Position numbers and translations under genes: made by a program. Positions 35,686-44,023 of a stretch of 64,000 nt of DNA are shown here, in pieces. The DNA is taken from the NCBI RefSeq assembly GCF_004346225.1, contig NZ_SMAJ01000004.1:248001-312000 (forward strand), given 5' to 3'. Origin of the DNA: Paralcaligenes ureilyticus. Its GTDB lineage: Bacteria > Pseudomonadota > Gammaproteobacteria > Burkholderiales > Burkholderiaceae_B. The notes beneath the pieces are model-generated. The model did no database searches, had not been told where the DNA came from, and saw only the letters and a list, made by a program, of their open reading frames with translations. Each line of letters starts with the position of its first letter. Position 1 is the stretch's first letter.

Positions 35686-36513
35686 TCAAGAGGGCGATCG
35701 GTTGATTAACGGGTGACCCATGCCGGGCTGGAACGAATTTGCGGCGAGCGGCATCGCTTGTTTGATCGCCGCCTCGACAGCCTGTGGAGCGTCCAGCCCC
35801 ATGGCCAGTTGGCAGGCCACGGCACAGGCCAAGGGGCCGTCGGCATCGTGCAGCCGGGCGGCAGGCGCTTGCCAGGCCCAATTGAAGGTTTCGTTTTCCT
35901 GCCCTTGCAGCAAGTAGGCGCTTTGGCCGGGGCGAATGGGGGCCGCCGTGCTTAACACCCATTTGGCGCCGCATTGCAGCAGGGCCTGCGCCGGAGATGC
36001 CGCGTCGATGGTGGACAAAAGGCCCTCGGCTTGCCATTGCACCATCAGGTTATGGTCGGCGATGACGATATCTGTCTGGGGCAGCAAGAGTTCCAGCGTT
36101 GCGCTCAACACGTCTTCGGAATCGATGTCTTCCAGCGCGGCCTCGTCGGGCCAGGCGGTTAGATGCAGAACCAGAGGCACCTGGTTGTAATCGGCGGCGA
36201 TTTGCGCCAGCGCGCTGACCGATTCCGGTGTGTAAAGAGGGCCTATTTTTATGGCCTGCACGGCCATGTCTTCGAGCAGGCAGCGCGCCTGGTCGTCGAT
36301 CAGTTCAGGCGCGACAGGCTGGATTTCTTCAATTCCCACCGTGTCCTGGACGCGGATGGCTGTCAGGGTGCTTAGCGCGTGGCATCCCAGCGTTGCGCAA
36401 GTAACCGCATCGGCGGGCAGGCTACTGGACCCACTGGGGTCGAAAGGGCCGAAAATAAGAACTATTGGGAGGTTTGATGCTTGCACAGAATACCGAATCG
36501 CAGAAGTAGGCAA
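35686..36513 (-). CDS. thiD: Hydroxymethylpyrimidine/phosphomethylpyrimidine kinase, divergent
   Basis: 275 residues of the ThiD ribokinase-like family, which phosphorylates HMP and HMP-P for thiamine synthesis. The usual opening AGSDPSGGAGIQAD is altered to FGPFDPSGSSSLPAD. Downstream GCHALSTLTAIRVQDTVGI and AVQAIKIGPLYT are recognisable; the final GxGD region appears as DADGPLACAVACQLA. The changes are typical of a betaproteobacterial subgroup but leave some doubt about bifunctionality. It is upstream of and coupled to thiE, and diverges from the rubredoxin gene. Confidence 0.83.
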   Translation of the reverse strand: MPTSAIRYSVQASNLPIVLIFGPFDPSGSSSLPADAVTCATLGCHALSTLTAIRVQDTVGIEEIQPVAPELIDDQARCLLEDMAVQAIKIGPLYTPESVSALAQIAADYNQVPLVLHLTAWPDEAALEDIDSEDVLSATLELLLPQTDIVIADHNLMVQWQAEGLLSTIDAASPAQALLQCGAKWVLSTAAPIRPGQSAYLLQGQENETFNWAWQAPAARLHDADGPLACAVACQLAMGLDAPQAVEAAIKQAMPLAANSFQPGMGHPLINRSPS

Positions 36514-36632
36514 CGAACTTTGGTTATGATCAAAGTAATTGCTATTGGGTTTAGTAAGATAGACCCCATTCTAATAGAAGCGCTCAAAGACCGTTGGTTT
36601 TTGGGCTTGAAATTCTCAGTGAGTAACAAAAC

Positions 36633-36797
36633 ATGCGTACATGGATGTGTTTGATTTGCGGTTGGATATATGATGAGGAAGCGGGCGTGCCCGAAGAAGG
36701 GATTGCACCGGGCACGCGCTGGGAAGATGTTCCACCTAACTGGGTTTGCCCCGAGTGCGGGGCACGCAAGGAAGATTTTGAACTGATTGAAGTTTAA
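36633..36797 (+). CDS. Rubredoxin
   Basis: A 54-residue protein. Two CxxC knuckles (Cys6, Cys9 in MCLICGWIYDEE and Cys39, Cys42 in VCPECGARKEDF) bind one iron. Between them lies the family's GIAPGTRWEDVPPNW segment. It is a small cytosolic one-electron carrier. It precedes algH by 31 bp on the same strand, an arrangement common in Burkholderiales. Confidence 0.95.
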   Translation: MRTWMCLICGWIYDEEAGVPEEGIAPGTRWEDVPPNWVCPECGARKEDFELIEV

Positions 36798-36828
36798 TAC
36801 GTCAAACAGAGGTCACAGGAGACGAGTC

Positions 36829-37422
36829 ATGGAACCATCCGCGAGGCAGGCCCACAGCAGCAATAGCGGTAATTTGGCTCAACAGTTTCTTGTGGCCATG
36901 CCCGGCGTGGTTCAGGGGAATCTGGCCGATACCGTCATTTATGTGTGCGAGCACACCGACCAAGGGGCCCTGGGGCTGGTCATTAACCGGCCTACGGACC
37001 TGACTGTGGGCGGTTTGCTCGAACGCATCGACCTTGATTCGTCTTTGGAAATCGGCCCTATCAAAGATACACCCGTGTTTTTCGGCGGCCCGGTGCAAAC
37101 CGACCGCGGCTTTGTGCTGCATGTTCCGGTGGGCGAATACGGGTCCAGTATCCGTTTGGGCGAGATGGCCCTGACCACGTCGCGCGACGTACTGCAAGAT
37201 GTCGCGCAAGGGCACGGGCCGACGCGCATCCTGATTACGCTGGGGTATGCGGGGTGGGGCGCAGGCCAGCTGGAAAGCGAAATGGCGCAAAATGCCTGGC
37301 TTAACGTAACGGCCTCGGAAGGGGTTCTGTTCCATACCGCACCCGAAGATCGCTACGTGGCAGCCCTGCGTCTGTTGGGGATCGACCCGCTGATGCTGGC
37401 CGGCGACGTGGGCCATGACTGA
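36829..37422 (+). CDS. algH: YqgE/AlgH-family protein (DUF179)
   Basis: 197 residues from ATG 36829 with AGGAGAC upstream. The family core is QFLVAMPGVVQGNLADTVIY, GALGLVINRPTDL, VFFGGPVQTDRGFVLH and GYAGWGAGQLESE. It is a conserved cytosolic protein of poorly known role, implicated in alginate regulation in Pseudomonas. Its end overlaps the ruvX start by 8 bases, the usual partner. Confidence 0.92.
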   Translation: MEPSARQAHSSNSGNLAQQFLVAMPGVVQGNLADTVIYVCEHTDQGALGLVINRPTDLTVGGLLERIDLDSSLEIGPIKDTPVFFGGPVQTDRGFVLHVPVGEYGSSIRLGEMALTTSRDVLQDVAQGHGPTRILITLGYAGWGAGQLESEMAQNAWLNVTASEGVLFHTAPEDRYVAALRLLGIDPLMLAGDVGHD

Positions 37423-37810
37423 AGAAACCCTGCTGGCGTTTGACTACGGGACAAAAAAAATAGGGGTGGCCATCGGCAATACGCTGACCCGGCAGGCCCG
37501 GCCCCTGGAAATCTTAACGCCCATCACACGCCAACAACGTTTCGCGGCCATAGGCCGGCTGCTGGCCGAGTGGCAGCCGCAACGGGCGATTGTCGGCCTG
37601 CCGCTGACAATGGAAGGCGGCGAGCAATACGCATCGCTGCGCTGCCGGCGGTTCGCCCACCAGTTGCATGGCCGCTTCGGAATAATGGTCGAACTGGTCG
37701 ACGAGCGCGGCTCAAGCCTCGAAGCGCAAGATATCCTGGGCAGCAATGCCGCCGACGACGCGGTCGCCGCGGCCGTTATCTTGCAGCGCTATTTCGATAC
37801 GCTGGGTTGA
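37415..37810 (+). CDS. ruvX: RuvX/YqgF-family nuclease (pre-16S rRNA processing)
   Basis: 131 residues with the RNase H-like core: LAFDYGTKKIGVAIGN (first catalytic Asp), IVGLPLTMEGGEQ and VELVDERGSSLEAQDIL, plus a late DDAVAAAVILQRYF. The family processes pre-16S rRNA and was earlier annotated as a Holliday junction resolvase. It overlaps algH. In related genomes pyrR-pyrB-pyrC often follow; here a REP tract follows instead. Confidence 0.92.
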   Translation: MTEETLLAFDYGTKKIGVAIGNTLTRQARPLEILTPITRQQRFAAIGRLLAEWQPQRAIVGLPLTMEGGEQYASLRCRRFAHQLHGRFGIMVELVDERGSSLEAQDILGSNAADDAVAAAVILQRYFDTLG

Positions 37811-37831
37811 GGGGTCTGGTTCTTGCGTAGA

Positions 37832-37947
37832 TGGCACCCACAAGGGGTGCCGCTACCTATTTCACGGGTAGGTTTTTGTAGCGCCATCCCCGTAGTTTTT
37901 GTAGCGGCACCTCTGTAATTTTGTAGTGGCACCCCTTGTGGGTGCCA
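37832..37947. repeat. REP tract with two truncated copies
   Basis: Full REPs at 37832-37856 (-) and 37922-37947 (+, with GTAGTGGC foot). Between them are two copies cut off after the foot and 5' arm, at about 37877-37891 (TGTAGCGCCATCCCC) and 37900-37913 (TGTAGCGGCACCTC). They lie in the 285-bp gap between ruvX and the acyltransferase gene. Confidence 0.88.
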
Positions 37948-38095
37948 TTTCGACGAACAAGGCGGTATCTATCAAGGCATGTCACAATTACGGGCCTTAA
38001 GTTATGTCGCGTCCGAACGTTATATAGCGTGTCATGACGCAGCATCCCTTGATTTCTCGTTGTTATGTCGAGTTTGCCTTGTTAAAGAGACCGAT

Positions 38096-38839
38096 TTGAG
38101 CGTTTTGTTATTTTCCGTACGGGCGATTTGCGTGTTTGTCTGGATTATTCTGGGCTTGCTATCCGTGGTGTGCATATTTCCGATTGCGCCTTTATCGGTC
38201 AGGGCGGCCATGAATCACCGCTGGTCGCAGGTTTTGATGTGGCTTTGCGGAGTGCGTGTGCGGATATTGGGCGAACCCGTTCTGGATGGAGCGGCCCTTT
38301 GGGTGGCCAACCATGTTTCCTGGGTCGATATCTTTGTTCTCAACAGCGTGCGCCCGATGTCCTTTATCGCAAAAAGCGATATCCGGCGCTGGCCCCTTAT
38401 CGGCTGGTTGGTGGCGGGAGCCGGCACCGTGTTCATAGAACGCGGGCAGCGTCAGGCGGTCAGGCTGGTGGGCGAACAAATGAAGACCCGTTTCGAGCGC
38501 GGTGACGTGGTGGGGCTGTTTCCGGAAGGAACCACCTCGCCGGGATTCGACGTAATGCCCTTTCATTCCAGCCTGTTCGACGCGGCATTGCGCGCCCATG
38601 TCGATATCCAGCCGGTAGCGCTGAGGTTCCTGCATCGTGGGCGGCGCAGCGACTACGTGGCGTTCGTGGGAGAACAGAATCTGATACAGAACCTGTGGTG
38701 TTTGCTGGGTACCACCCAGGTCGTTGTGGAGGCCGAGTTCTTGCGAGTCATGGACACTGGGCTTTGCCAGGAGATGGGCCGCAGCAAGGTCTCGTCGCAA
38801 GCGCACCGCGCGATTCGCGATGCGGTCAGGTCTTTGTAG
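38096..38839 (+). CDS. 1-acyl-sn-glycerol-3-phosphate acyltransferase-like protein (PlsC family)
   Basis: About 247 residues. An N-terminal membrane helix (AICVFVWIILGLLSVVCIF) is followed by acyltransferase motif I as NHVSWVD (HxxxxD), motif II near FIERGQRQA and motif III FPEGTTSPG. It transfers acyl chains to lysophosphatidate or a related lipid at the inner membrane. The frame is open to ATG 37979, but those 39 residues lack family likeness; TTG 38096 with AAGAGA upstream puts the start just before the helix. ATG 37979 remains possible. Confidence 0.85.
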   Translation: MSVLLFSVRAICVFVWIILGLLSVVCIFPIAPLSVRAAMNHRWSQVLMWLCGVRVRILGEPVLDGAALWVANHVSWVDIFVLNSVRPMSFIAKSDIRRWPLIGWLVAGAGTVFIERGQRQAVRLVGEQMKTRFERGDVVGLFPEGTTSPGFDVMPFHSSLFDAALRAHVDIQPVALRFLHRGRRSDYVAFVGEQNLIQNLWCLLGTTQVVVEAEFLRVMDTGLCQEMGRSKVSSQAHRAIRDAVRSL

Positions 38840-38863
38840 AATCTGTTTTGATGGTGAAAAGCA

Positions 38864-38998
38864 TGGCACCCACGAGGGGTGCCGCTACATGAGCGGCGGG
38901 TAGGTTTTTGTAGCGGCACCCCTTGTGGGTGCCATCGGGGTTCTATAAACACCGCCTTGGTTCTCGACCACCTGGCAGCCACAAGGGCTGCCACTACA
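38864..38998. repeat. Cluster of three REP hairpins
   Basis: REPs at 38864-38889 (-), 38909-38934 (+) and 38973-38998 (-, GGCAGC type). They start the 554-bp gap between plsC and apaH, which also holds the 243-bp structured element and one more REP. The remaining bases 38999-39053 show nothing recognisable. Confidence 0.88.
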
Positions 38999-39053
38999 TT
39001 AGCAGCGATCGCGTCAATCAAATTCACCGGCGGCCCCTCAAACATCCACCACG

Positions 39054-39296
39054 CGAGCGTCGTGGGCGGTCAAGGTAGGGCAGGCGACTCGGGCACGCCG
39101 CGCGGATGAGCTGCTTTGGGGAGGCAAGGGGCGCACTGTTTGAGCAACGGTTTTGACCCGTCCAGTGGACGGGTCATGTTGCGAGTTTGCGCACCGCCCC
39201 AAAGCAGCTCATCCGCGTGGGAAGTTCTGGCGTAGCCAGAACCGTGCACGTCGGAGCCTGACCTACCTTGACCGCCCACGATGCGGGGCTAGAAGG
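39054..39296 (-). repeat. 243-bp structured palindromic element, copy 1
   Basis: An imperfect long palindrome. Its ends GCGTCGTGGGCGGTCAAGG (left) and CCTTGACCGCCCACGATGC (right) pair, and internal hairpins are GTTCTGGCGTAGCCAGAAC and GACCCGTCCAGTGGACGGGTC. Read on the minus strand it starts TTCTAGCCCCGC and aligns end to end with the copies at 45973-46215 and 55143-55385. The stems differ by paired changes. No plausible protein is encoded. Confidence 0.85.
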
Positions 39297-39341
39297 TTTA
39301 TGCGGCATAGGGCGTATCAAAAGAATGCTACGTGCAGCGAA

Positions 39342-39367
39342 TGCCACCCACAAGGGGTGGCGCTACA
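39342..39367 (-). repeat. REP element next to structured element copy 1
   Basis: A GCCACC-type REP, followed at 39368-39380 by a half copy (GGGTGCCGCTAC). The 45 bp between it and the structured element match those between the REP at 55070 and copy 3. Confidence 0.85.
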
Positions 39368-39393
39368 GGGTGCCGCTACGGGTGGCGGAATAA

Positions 39394-40230
39394 CTAATGT
39401 TCCGTCGGATTCTGATATTGCGCGCAACCGACCTGCACGACTTTGTGGTCGGACAGGCGCAGGGCGGTCAGCTTGCCGCCCCAAATACACCCCGTATCCA
39501 GGCAAATAACATCCGGCCGCAGCAGCAGGCCCAGCGTCGACCAATGGCCGAACACAATCGTATCGTCGCGGATAGCGCGGTTGGGAACATCGAACCAGGG
39601 CATCAACTCACCCCCGTGGCCCGGCGGCCCCTTTTGCGCAAACTCCATATGGCCGCGGCTATTGCACATCCGCATACGCGTTAGCGCATTGATAATCACA
39701 CGCAAACGCTTGCTCCCGTTATACGCATCTTTCCATCGCACCGGCTCATTGCCGTACATCTTCTGCAGCAGGCTTTTCCAGTCCGGTCCGCGCAATGCCG
39801 ACTCCACCTCCGCCGCCAGCGCCAACGTTTTGTTGACGCTCCACTTGGGCAGCACCCCCGCATGCACCAACAGATGATGATGCGCATAATGGGCCATCGG
39901 CCGGCGGCGCAGCCAATCGATCAAGCCGGCCGAATCGGGCGCTTCGAGTATGCCGTTGAGCGTATCGGATTTACCCGGCTTTTTAATACCTGCCGCCACG
40001 GCCAGCAGATGCAGGTCGTGATTGCCCAGTACCGCGATGGCCCGCTCCCCCAGGCTCATGATAAGCCGCAGGGTGCCCAGCGAGTTCGGGCCGCGATTGA
40101 CCAGATCGCCCGCAAACCAGAACTGCGCGTCCGGATTGCCGGCGATCTCCGGCTGAGCCAGTAGTTCCGCCAGCGGCGAACAACACCCCTGGATGTCGCC
40201 GATGATCCAGATATTGGATTTATTGCTCAT
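39394..40230 (-). CDS. apaH: Bis(5'-nucleosyl)-tetraphosphatase, symmetrical
   Basis: 278 residues from ATG 40230, which overlaps the lptG stop (ATGA). Metallophosphatase motifs are [25 protein letters not shown] and [14 protein letters not shown], with a C-terminal [15 protein letters not shown]. It hydrolyses Ap4A to two ADP and also decaps Np4-RNA. Length is normal. It is placed after lptG in one transcript; downstream is a REP. Confidence 0.93.
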   Translation of the reverse strand: MSNKSNIWIIGDIQGCCSPLAELLAQPEIAGNPDAQFWFAGDLVNRGPNSLGTLRLIMSLGERAIAVLGNHDLHLLAVAAGIKKPGKSDTLNGILEAPDSAGLIDWLRRRPMAHYAHHHLLVHAGVLPKWSVNKTLALAAEVESALRGPDWKSLLQKMYGNEPVRWKDAYNGSKRLRVIINALTRMRMCNSRGHMEFAQKGPPGHGGELMPWFDVPNRAIRDDTIVFGHWSTLGLLLRPDVICLDTGCIWGGKLTALRLSDHKVVQVGCAQYQNPTEH

Positions 40231-41405
40231 ACAGCTCGTTTGCTCCACGGCCAGCGCGCCTGGCTGAAACGGCGCACCCAGTGCTGGTTTTCCATTAACG
40301 TAAGCACGCCCAGCGCCAGCCCCAGAACGGCCAGATTAGGCACCAGGGCCGTTACCCACGGCGGCCATTTGCTCAGCATCCCCACATTCAGCGCCAATTG
40401 ATTAAGCATGAAGAACCCCACGCCCAGCAATATGCCCACGAACACTTTGCTGCCGACCCCGCCGCGGCGGGTTTGCATAAAACCGATGGGCGCGGCAATC
40501 GTCATCATGACAAGCAGGGTGAACGGATAGGCGATCTTGCGCCACAGCGCCACCACTTGGCGTTCGGTTTGCAGTTTGTTGGCGTGCAGGTACCCGATGT
40601 AATCGAGCAGATCCCTGATCGACATGCGTTCGGGCGTAAGAATGCGGGCAATCAGGCGCTGCGGCGTGAGCGTTGTGGGGATGCTTGTCTCAGGCAGCGA
40701 CCGGATATGGGATAACGGCTGGGCCGGGGTCTGAACGTCGGCCAGTGCGATTTTGGAGCTGTTGTCGATCTGGGTTTCGACGACATCGTCCAAAATGAGC
40801 TGGCCATGGCTGAAGTGCCCATTCTTGGCTTGAGTGAAGGAGGTCAGTTCCTGGCCTTTGCGAAATTCGTACAGGGTAATGCCCGAGACGCCGCCGATAG
40901 CCAACAGCCGGGTAATGTTGATGACGCGGGTACCCCCGCCTGGTGTGGGTTCTTTGAACCAGTAGCCGCTATTCAAGCGCCCGCCCTCGGAGCGCCCCAG
41001 CAGCACTAAATTGGCTTCGCTGGACTTTACCTCCGCCGCCGGAGTGACCACTTCGGACAGTATAAAAGCGCCCACCACCATCGGGATGGTGACGACCCAA
41101 AGCATGCCCAGCAGTTTCAGGCCGCTGACCCCCGAAACCCGCAAAATAACCAGTTCATTGCGTTGTGCAAGCCCGGCCAGCGCCAGCACGGCGCCGATGA
41201 GCAAGCCTATGGGCAGCAGGTCGTACAGGCGCGTCGGGAAGGCCAGGACTTGCAGATAGAACAGGCTGAGCAAGGTAAACTTGGGGCCGATATTATCCAG
41301 GTCGTCGATCAGCGCAAAAAAGGTGAACAGCCCCACCAGCGCGATCAGCACCACGGCGGTGGAGCGATAGATTTCGCTGGCTAGGTAGCGGCGGGCGGTA
41401 TTCAT
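40227..41405 (-). CDS. lptG: LPS export ABC permease LptG
   Basis: 392 residues with 6 membrane helices and a periplasmic beta-jellyroll between helices 3 and 4. The LptG-type coupling region is [20 protein letters not shown] then [15 protein letters not shown]. With LptB2 and LptF it extracts LPS from the inner membrane and feeds the LptC-LptA bridge. Usually lptF is directly upstream; here no lptF is seen and the next gene is mtgA 110 bp away. The pattern of the [12 protein letters not shown] loop supports LptG over LptF. Confidence 0.87.
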   Translation of the reverse strand: MNTARRYLASEIYRSTAVVLIALVGLFTFFALIDDLDNIGPKFTLLSLFYLQVLAFPTRLYDLLPIGLLIGAVLALAGLAQRNELVILRVSGVSGLKLLGMLWVVTIPMVVGAFILSEVVTPAAEVKSSEANLVLLGRSEGGRLNSGYWFKEPTPGGGTRVINITRLLAIGGVSGITLYEFRKGQELTSFTQAKNGHFSHGQLILDDVVETQIDNSSKIALADVQTPAQPLSHIRSLPETSIPTTLTPQRLIARILTPERMSIRDLLDYIGYLHANKLQTERQVVALWRKIAYPFTLLVMMTIAAPIGFMQTRRGGVGSKVFVGILLGVGFFMLNQLALNVGMLSKWPPWVTALVPNLAVLGLALGVLTLMENQHWVRRFSQARWPWSKRAV

Positions 41406-41515
41406 CGTGAACGGTTTCTTGCCTGGAATAAAAGTGAATAGCGCAACCTATAAATATAGGGCGATAGTATCAGTGTGCCGCTATTATAAGGAGTGTGGCA
41501 CGGCCCGAAGGAGGC

Positions 41516-42244
41516 CTACGGCACATCAGGCAGATCGACCCGGCGCATGCGCAGTTCGATCGTGTTGGCGCGAGACCTCAGGTAGGCGGTGTTGCGGTGG
41601 CTGTCGTAGTACGCCGGGTTGGGCAGCATGGCGGCCAGGCGGGCCGACTGATAGCGGTTCAGCGCGCGGGCGTCGATATGAAAGTAGTGCTGCGCCGCGG
41701 CCTGGGCCCCGAACACCTGGCCGCCCCATTGGGCGACATTCAAATACAGTTCCAGAATACGCTCTTTGCTCATGACAAATTCGATCATATAGGCCAGCAC
41801 AAGTTCCTGGCCTTTGCGCAGGTAAGAGCGCGATCCCGACAGGAACAGGTTTTTCGCCAGCTGCTGGGTAATGGTCGAGCCGCCGCGACGTTTGCTTTTG
41901 CCCTCTTCGGCCTGGAGCTGGTTGTATTTCCAGGCTTTGCGGATGGCGTCCCACTCCACGCCGTCGTGGTTGGTGAAATTGGCATCTTCCGAGGCGATCA
42001 CCGCGCGTTTCAGCGTGGTATTGATCTCTTTATAAGGCACCCATTGCTGTTCCAGCGTGGCCGCGGGGTTCGATGCGCGCAGTTCGGTGAGCGTGGCGCT
42101 CATGAAGGCGGTGCTGCCGGGGTTCTTGAAATTGAACCACACGACCATGATGAACAGGCCCAACTGATAAAGCAGCAGGGCGCCCACGCCCGTCAGGAAC
42201 GCGACGCGCAGGATTTTATGTCCGCCGGATTTGCGCGCCGCCAT
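41516..42244 (-). CDS. mtgA: Monofunctional biosynthetic peptidoglycan transglycosylase
   Basis: 242 residues from ATG 42244 (MAARKSGGHKILRVAFL); the open frame further up is the shadow of aroE. One N-terminal membrane helix is followed by the GT51 domain with the catalytic Glu in VIASEDANFTNHDGVEW, RRGGSTITQQLAKNLFL and KERILELYLNVAQWG. It polymerises lipid II into glycan strands in the periplasm. It is 5 bp downstream of aroE in the rnb-tonB-aroE-mtgA run. Confidence 0.93.
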   Translation of the reverse strand: MAARKSGGHKILRVAFLTGVGALLLYQLGLFIMVVWFNFKNPGSTAFMSATLTELRASNPAATLEQQWVPYKEINTTLKRAVIASEDANFTNHDGVEWDAIRKAWKYNQLQAEEGKSKRRGGSTITQQLAKNLFLSGSRSYLRKGQELVLAYMIEFVMSKERILELYLNVAQWGGQVFGAQAAAQHYFHIDARALNRYQSARLAAMLPNPAYYDSHRNTAYLRSRANTIELRMRRVDLPDVP

Positions 42245-42249
42245 GATCT

Positions 42250-43104
42250 TTATGTGTGCTGCAGCTGTTGGCGCAGGGCCGCCAGCACAGGTTCGATTTT
42301 GGGCTGTACCCGGTGCCAGATGGCGAAGCTGGCGGCTGCCTGGCCCACCAGCATGCCCAGGCCATCGGCCAGCACGCTGGCCCCATGAGCGCGGGCCTGC
42401 CGCAGGAAGGGGGTGTCCTGGGCGCCGTACATCATGTCGTAGGCCAGCGCGCCGGGCGCATACAGCGTGTCGGGCAGGTTCAGTGTGCCGCCTCCCAAGC
42501 TGCTGGAAGTTGCATTGATGACCACATCCCACTGCCCAGCGATGGCGTCCAGCGCGCCGGCTGAAAGCCGTTCGGCGCGCCGGGGCGCGAGGCTTATGGT
42601 CCGCTTGTGCAGTTCGTGCGCGCGTTCCGCGCTGCGGTTGGCGATGTGCAGTTGCGCGCAGCGCGCTTGCAGCAAGGGCAGCAGCACGCCTTTGGCCGCG
42701 CCTCCGGCGCCCAGCAGCAGCACTTTCCTGCCCGCCAGCGTGACGCCCAGCCGGCGGATATCGCTTAGCAGCCCGACGCCGTCGGTATTGCAGCCATGCA
42801 AGCGGCCGCCGGCCATCCACAGCGTATTGACGGCGCCCGCCAGTTGCGCGCGGTCGCTTAAGTGTTCGGCCGCCAGCGCACACGCGGCTTCCTTGAAGGG
42901 CAGCGTCACGTTCAGCCCCCGGCCGCCGCCGGCAAAGAATTGCTCGACCGTGCCGGTGAAGTCGTCCAGGGGAGCCAGGATGCGTTCGTAGTGCAGGGCA
43001 ATGCCGGTTTGCCGCCCAAACTGCTGGTGGATGAAGGGCGAGCGGCTGTGCTCGATCGGGTTGCCGATGACGGCATAACGGTTTTCTGGGGCGGCGGAAG
43101 TCAC
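42250..43104 (-). CDS. aroE: Shikimate dehydrogenase
   Basis: 284 residues with [31 protein letters not shown] (catalytic Lys), [14 protein letters not shown] as NADP site, [10 protein letters not shown] and NATSSSLGG. It reduces 3-dehydroshikimate to shikimate using NADPH. The start overlaps the tonB stop by 4 bases. Confidence 0.94.
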   Translation of the reverse strand: MTSAAPENRYAVIGNPIEHSRSPFIHQQFGRQTGIALHYERILAPLDDFTGTVEQFFAGGGRGLNVTLPFKEAACALAAEHLSDRAQLAGAVNTLWMAGGRLHGCNTDGVGLLSDIRRLGVTLAGRKVLLLGAGGAAKGVLLPLLQARCAQLHIANRSAERAHELHKRTISLAPRRAERLSAGALDAIAGQWDVVINATSSSLGGGTLNLPDTLYAPGALAYDMMYGAQDTPFLRQARAHGASVLADGLGMLVGQAAASFAIWHRVQPKIEPVLAALRQQLQHT

Positions 43105-43991
43105 GGCGTATCGGTATTTAACTGGTTATTGATGAAGTGCCAGGTGCGTGTAATGGCCAATACATCGTTTGTTTTGGCCACGGCCGGCGGTAAAGGCGGA
43201 AAAGGCGCGGCCAACTGCACAATGCGTTGCGCGGCCAGGTTCAGGACCGCGTGTTCGGACGGTTGATTCATTTCGACGCGCAGCAATTGGCCGTCGCGCC
43301 CGATATAAACCGTTAGCTGCAGTGTGCCATGAATTTTGCCGCGCGCCTCGGCAGGGTAATGCTCGGTCCCGAGCAGCTCGATTTTTTTGCGCCAGGCCTC
43401 TACATACTGGGCGTAGTCCGACGCGGCGGTCGATGGGCCCACGAACTGTTGCCGCGGCTGGGCGTTGTAGCGGTCGATCCGCTCCTTCAGGGCGCTGATC
43501 TGGGCGTTGAGGATCAGGCTTTCCTGATTGCGATTATCGTCGCCCGGGTCGGTCGACTGCTCGAACAGATCCGGGTTTTTCCGGGCCAGCAGGGCTTTTT
43601 GCCGGGATTCCAGCTGCGTGTAAAGCTGCTGTTGTTCGGCCTCGAGCTCTGCCTGGCGCTTGCGCAGGGCTTCCAGAACCTGCTGGTCGGCCGACTCGGC
43701 CACGGTACGGGGCAGGGGCGACGCCGCGTAGCCCGCATTGGCCTGGCCGCCGCCGTTGATCTGATTTTGCGCAAGGAGCTGCGGCTTGGCCGGCGCCGAT
43801 TCCGTTTGAGCATTGACCAGCGTTACTTCGAGGGCGCTGGAGGCAACGGGAGCCAAAGCCCGGGACGAGAAATGAATGGCCAGCACCGCCGCGTGCACGC
43901 ATAGCGACAGCAAGAGCGCGATGCGCAGATGGTCGCTGCGCGGCTCGGCGGGCGCAGGCAAGAACGCAAGAGGCGCAGGAATGTCAGTCAC
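43101..43991 (-). CDS. TonB-family energy transducer (C-terminal TonB box protein)
   Basis: 296 residues. A cytoplasmic start and a membrane helix ([21 protein letters not shown] with the typical SLCVHAA) are followed by a periplasmic coiled stretch rich in Glu/Gln ([20 protein letters not shown]). The C-terminal domain has [20 protein letters not shown] and [18 protein letters not shown]. It lacks the Pro-rich spacer of classical TonB, so it may be a TolA/TonB-like protein rather than the iron-uptake TonB. Position between rnb and aroE is conserved in Bordetella-like genomes. Confidence 0.85.
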   Translation of the reverse strand: MTDIPAPLAFLPAPAEPRSDHLRIALLLSLCVHAAVLAIHFSSRALAPVASSALEVTLVNAQTESAPAKPQLLAQNQINGGGQANAGYAASPLPRTVAESADQQVLEALRKRQAELEAEQQQLYTQLESRQKALLARKNPDLFEQSTDPGDDNRNQESLILNAQISALKERIDRYNAQPRQQFVGPSTAASDYAQYVEAWRKKIELLGTEHYPAEARGKIHGTLQLTVYIGRDGQLLRVEMNQPSEHAVLNLAAQRIVQLAAPFPPLPPAVAKTNDVLAITRTWHFINNQLNTDTP

Positions 43992-44023
43992 TTCTTCAAG
44001 CCTTGGCAGTTACGCTGCCTTAA

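Noticed and set aside
35000-36037. A 345-codon thiE frame
   Set aside because: The first 118 codons are antisense-frame shadow of thiD; the conserved ThiE start is ATG 35683.
41516-42883. A 455-codon mtgA frame starting at 42883
   Set aside because: The upstream 213 codons are a shadow of aroE; membrane helix and GT51 homology start at ATG 42244.
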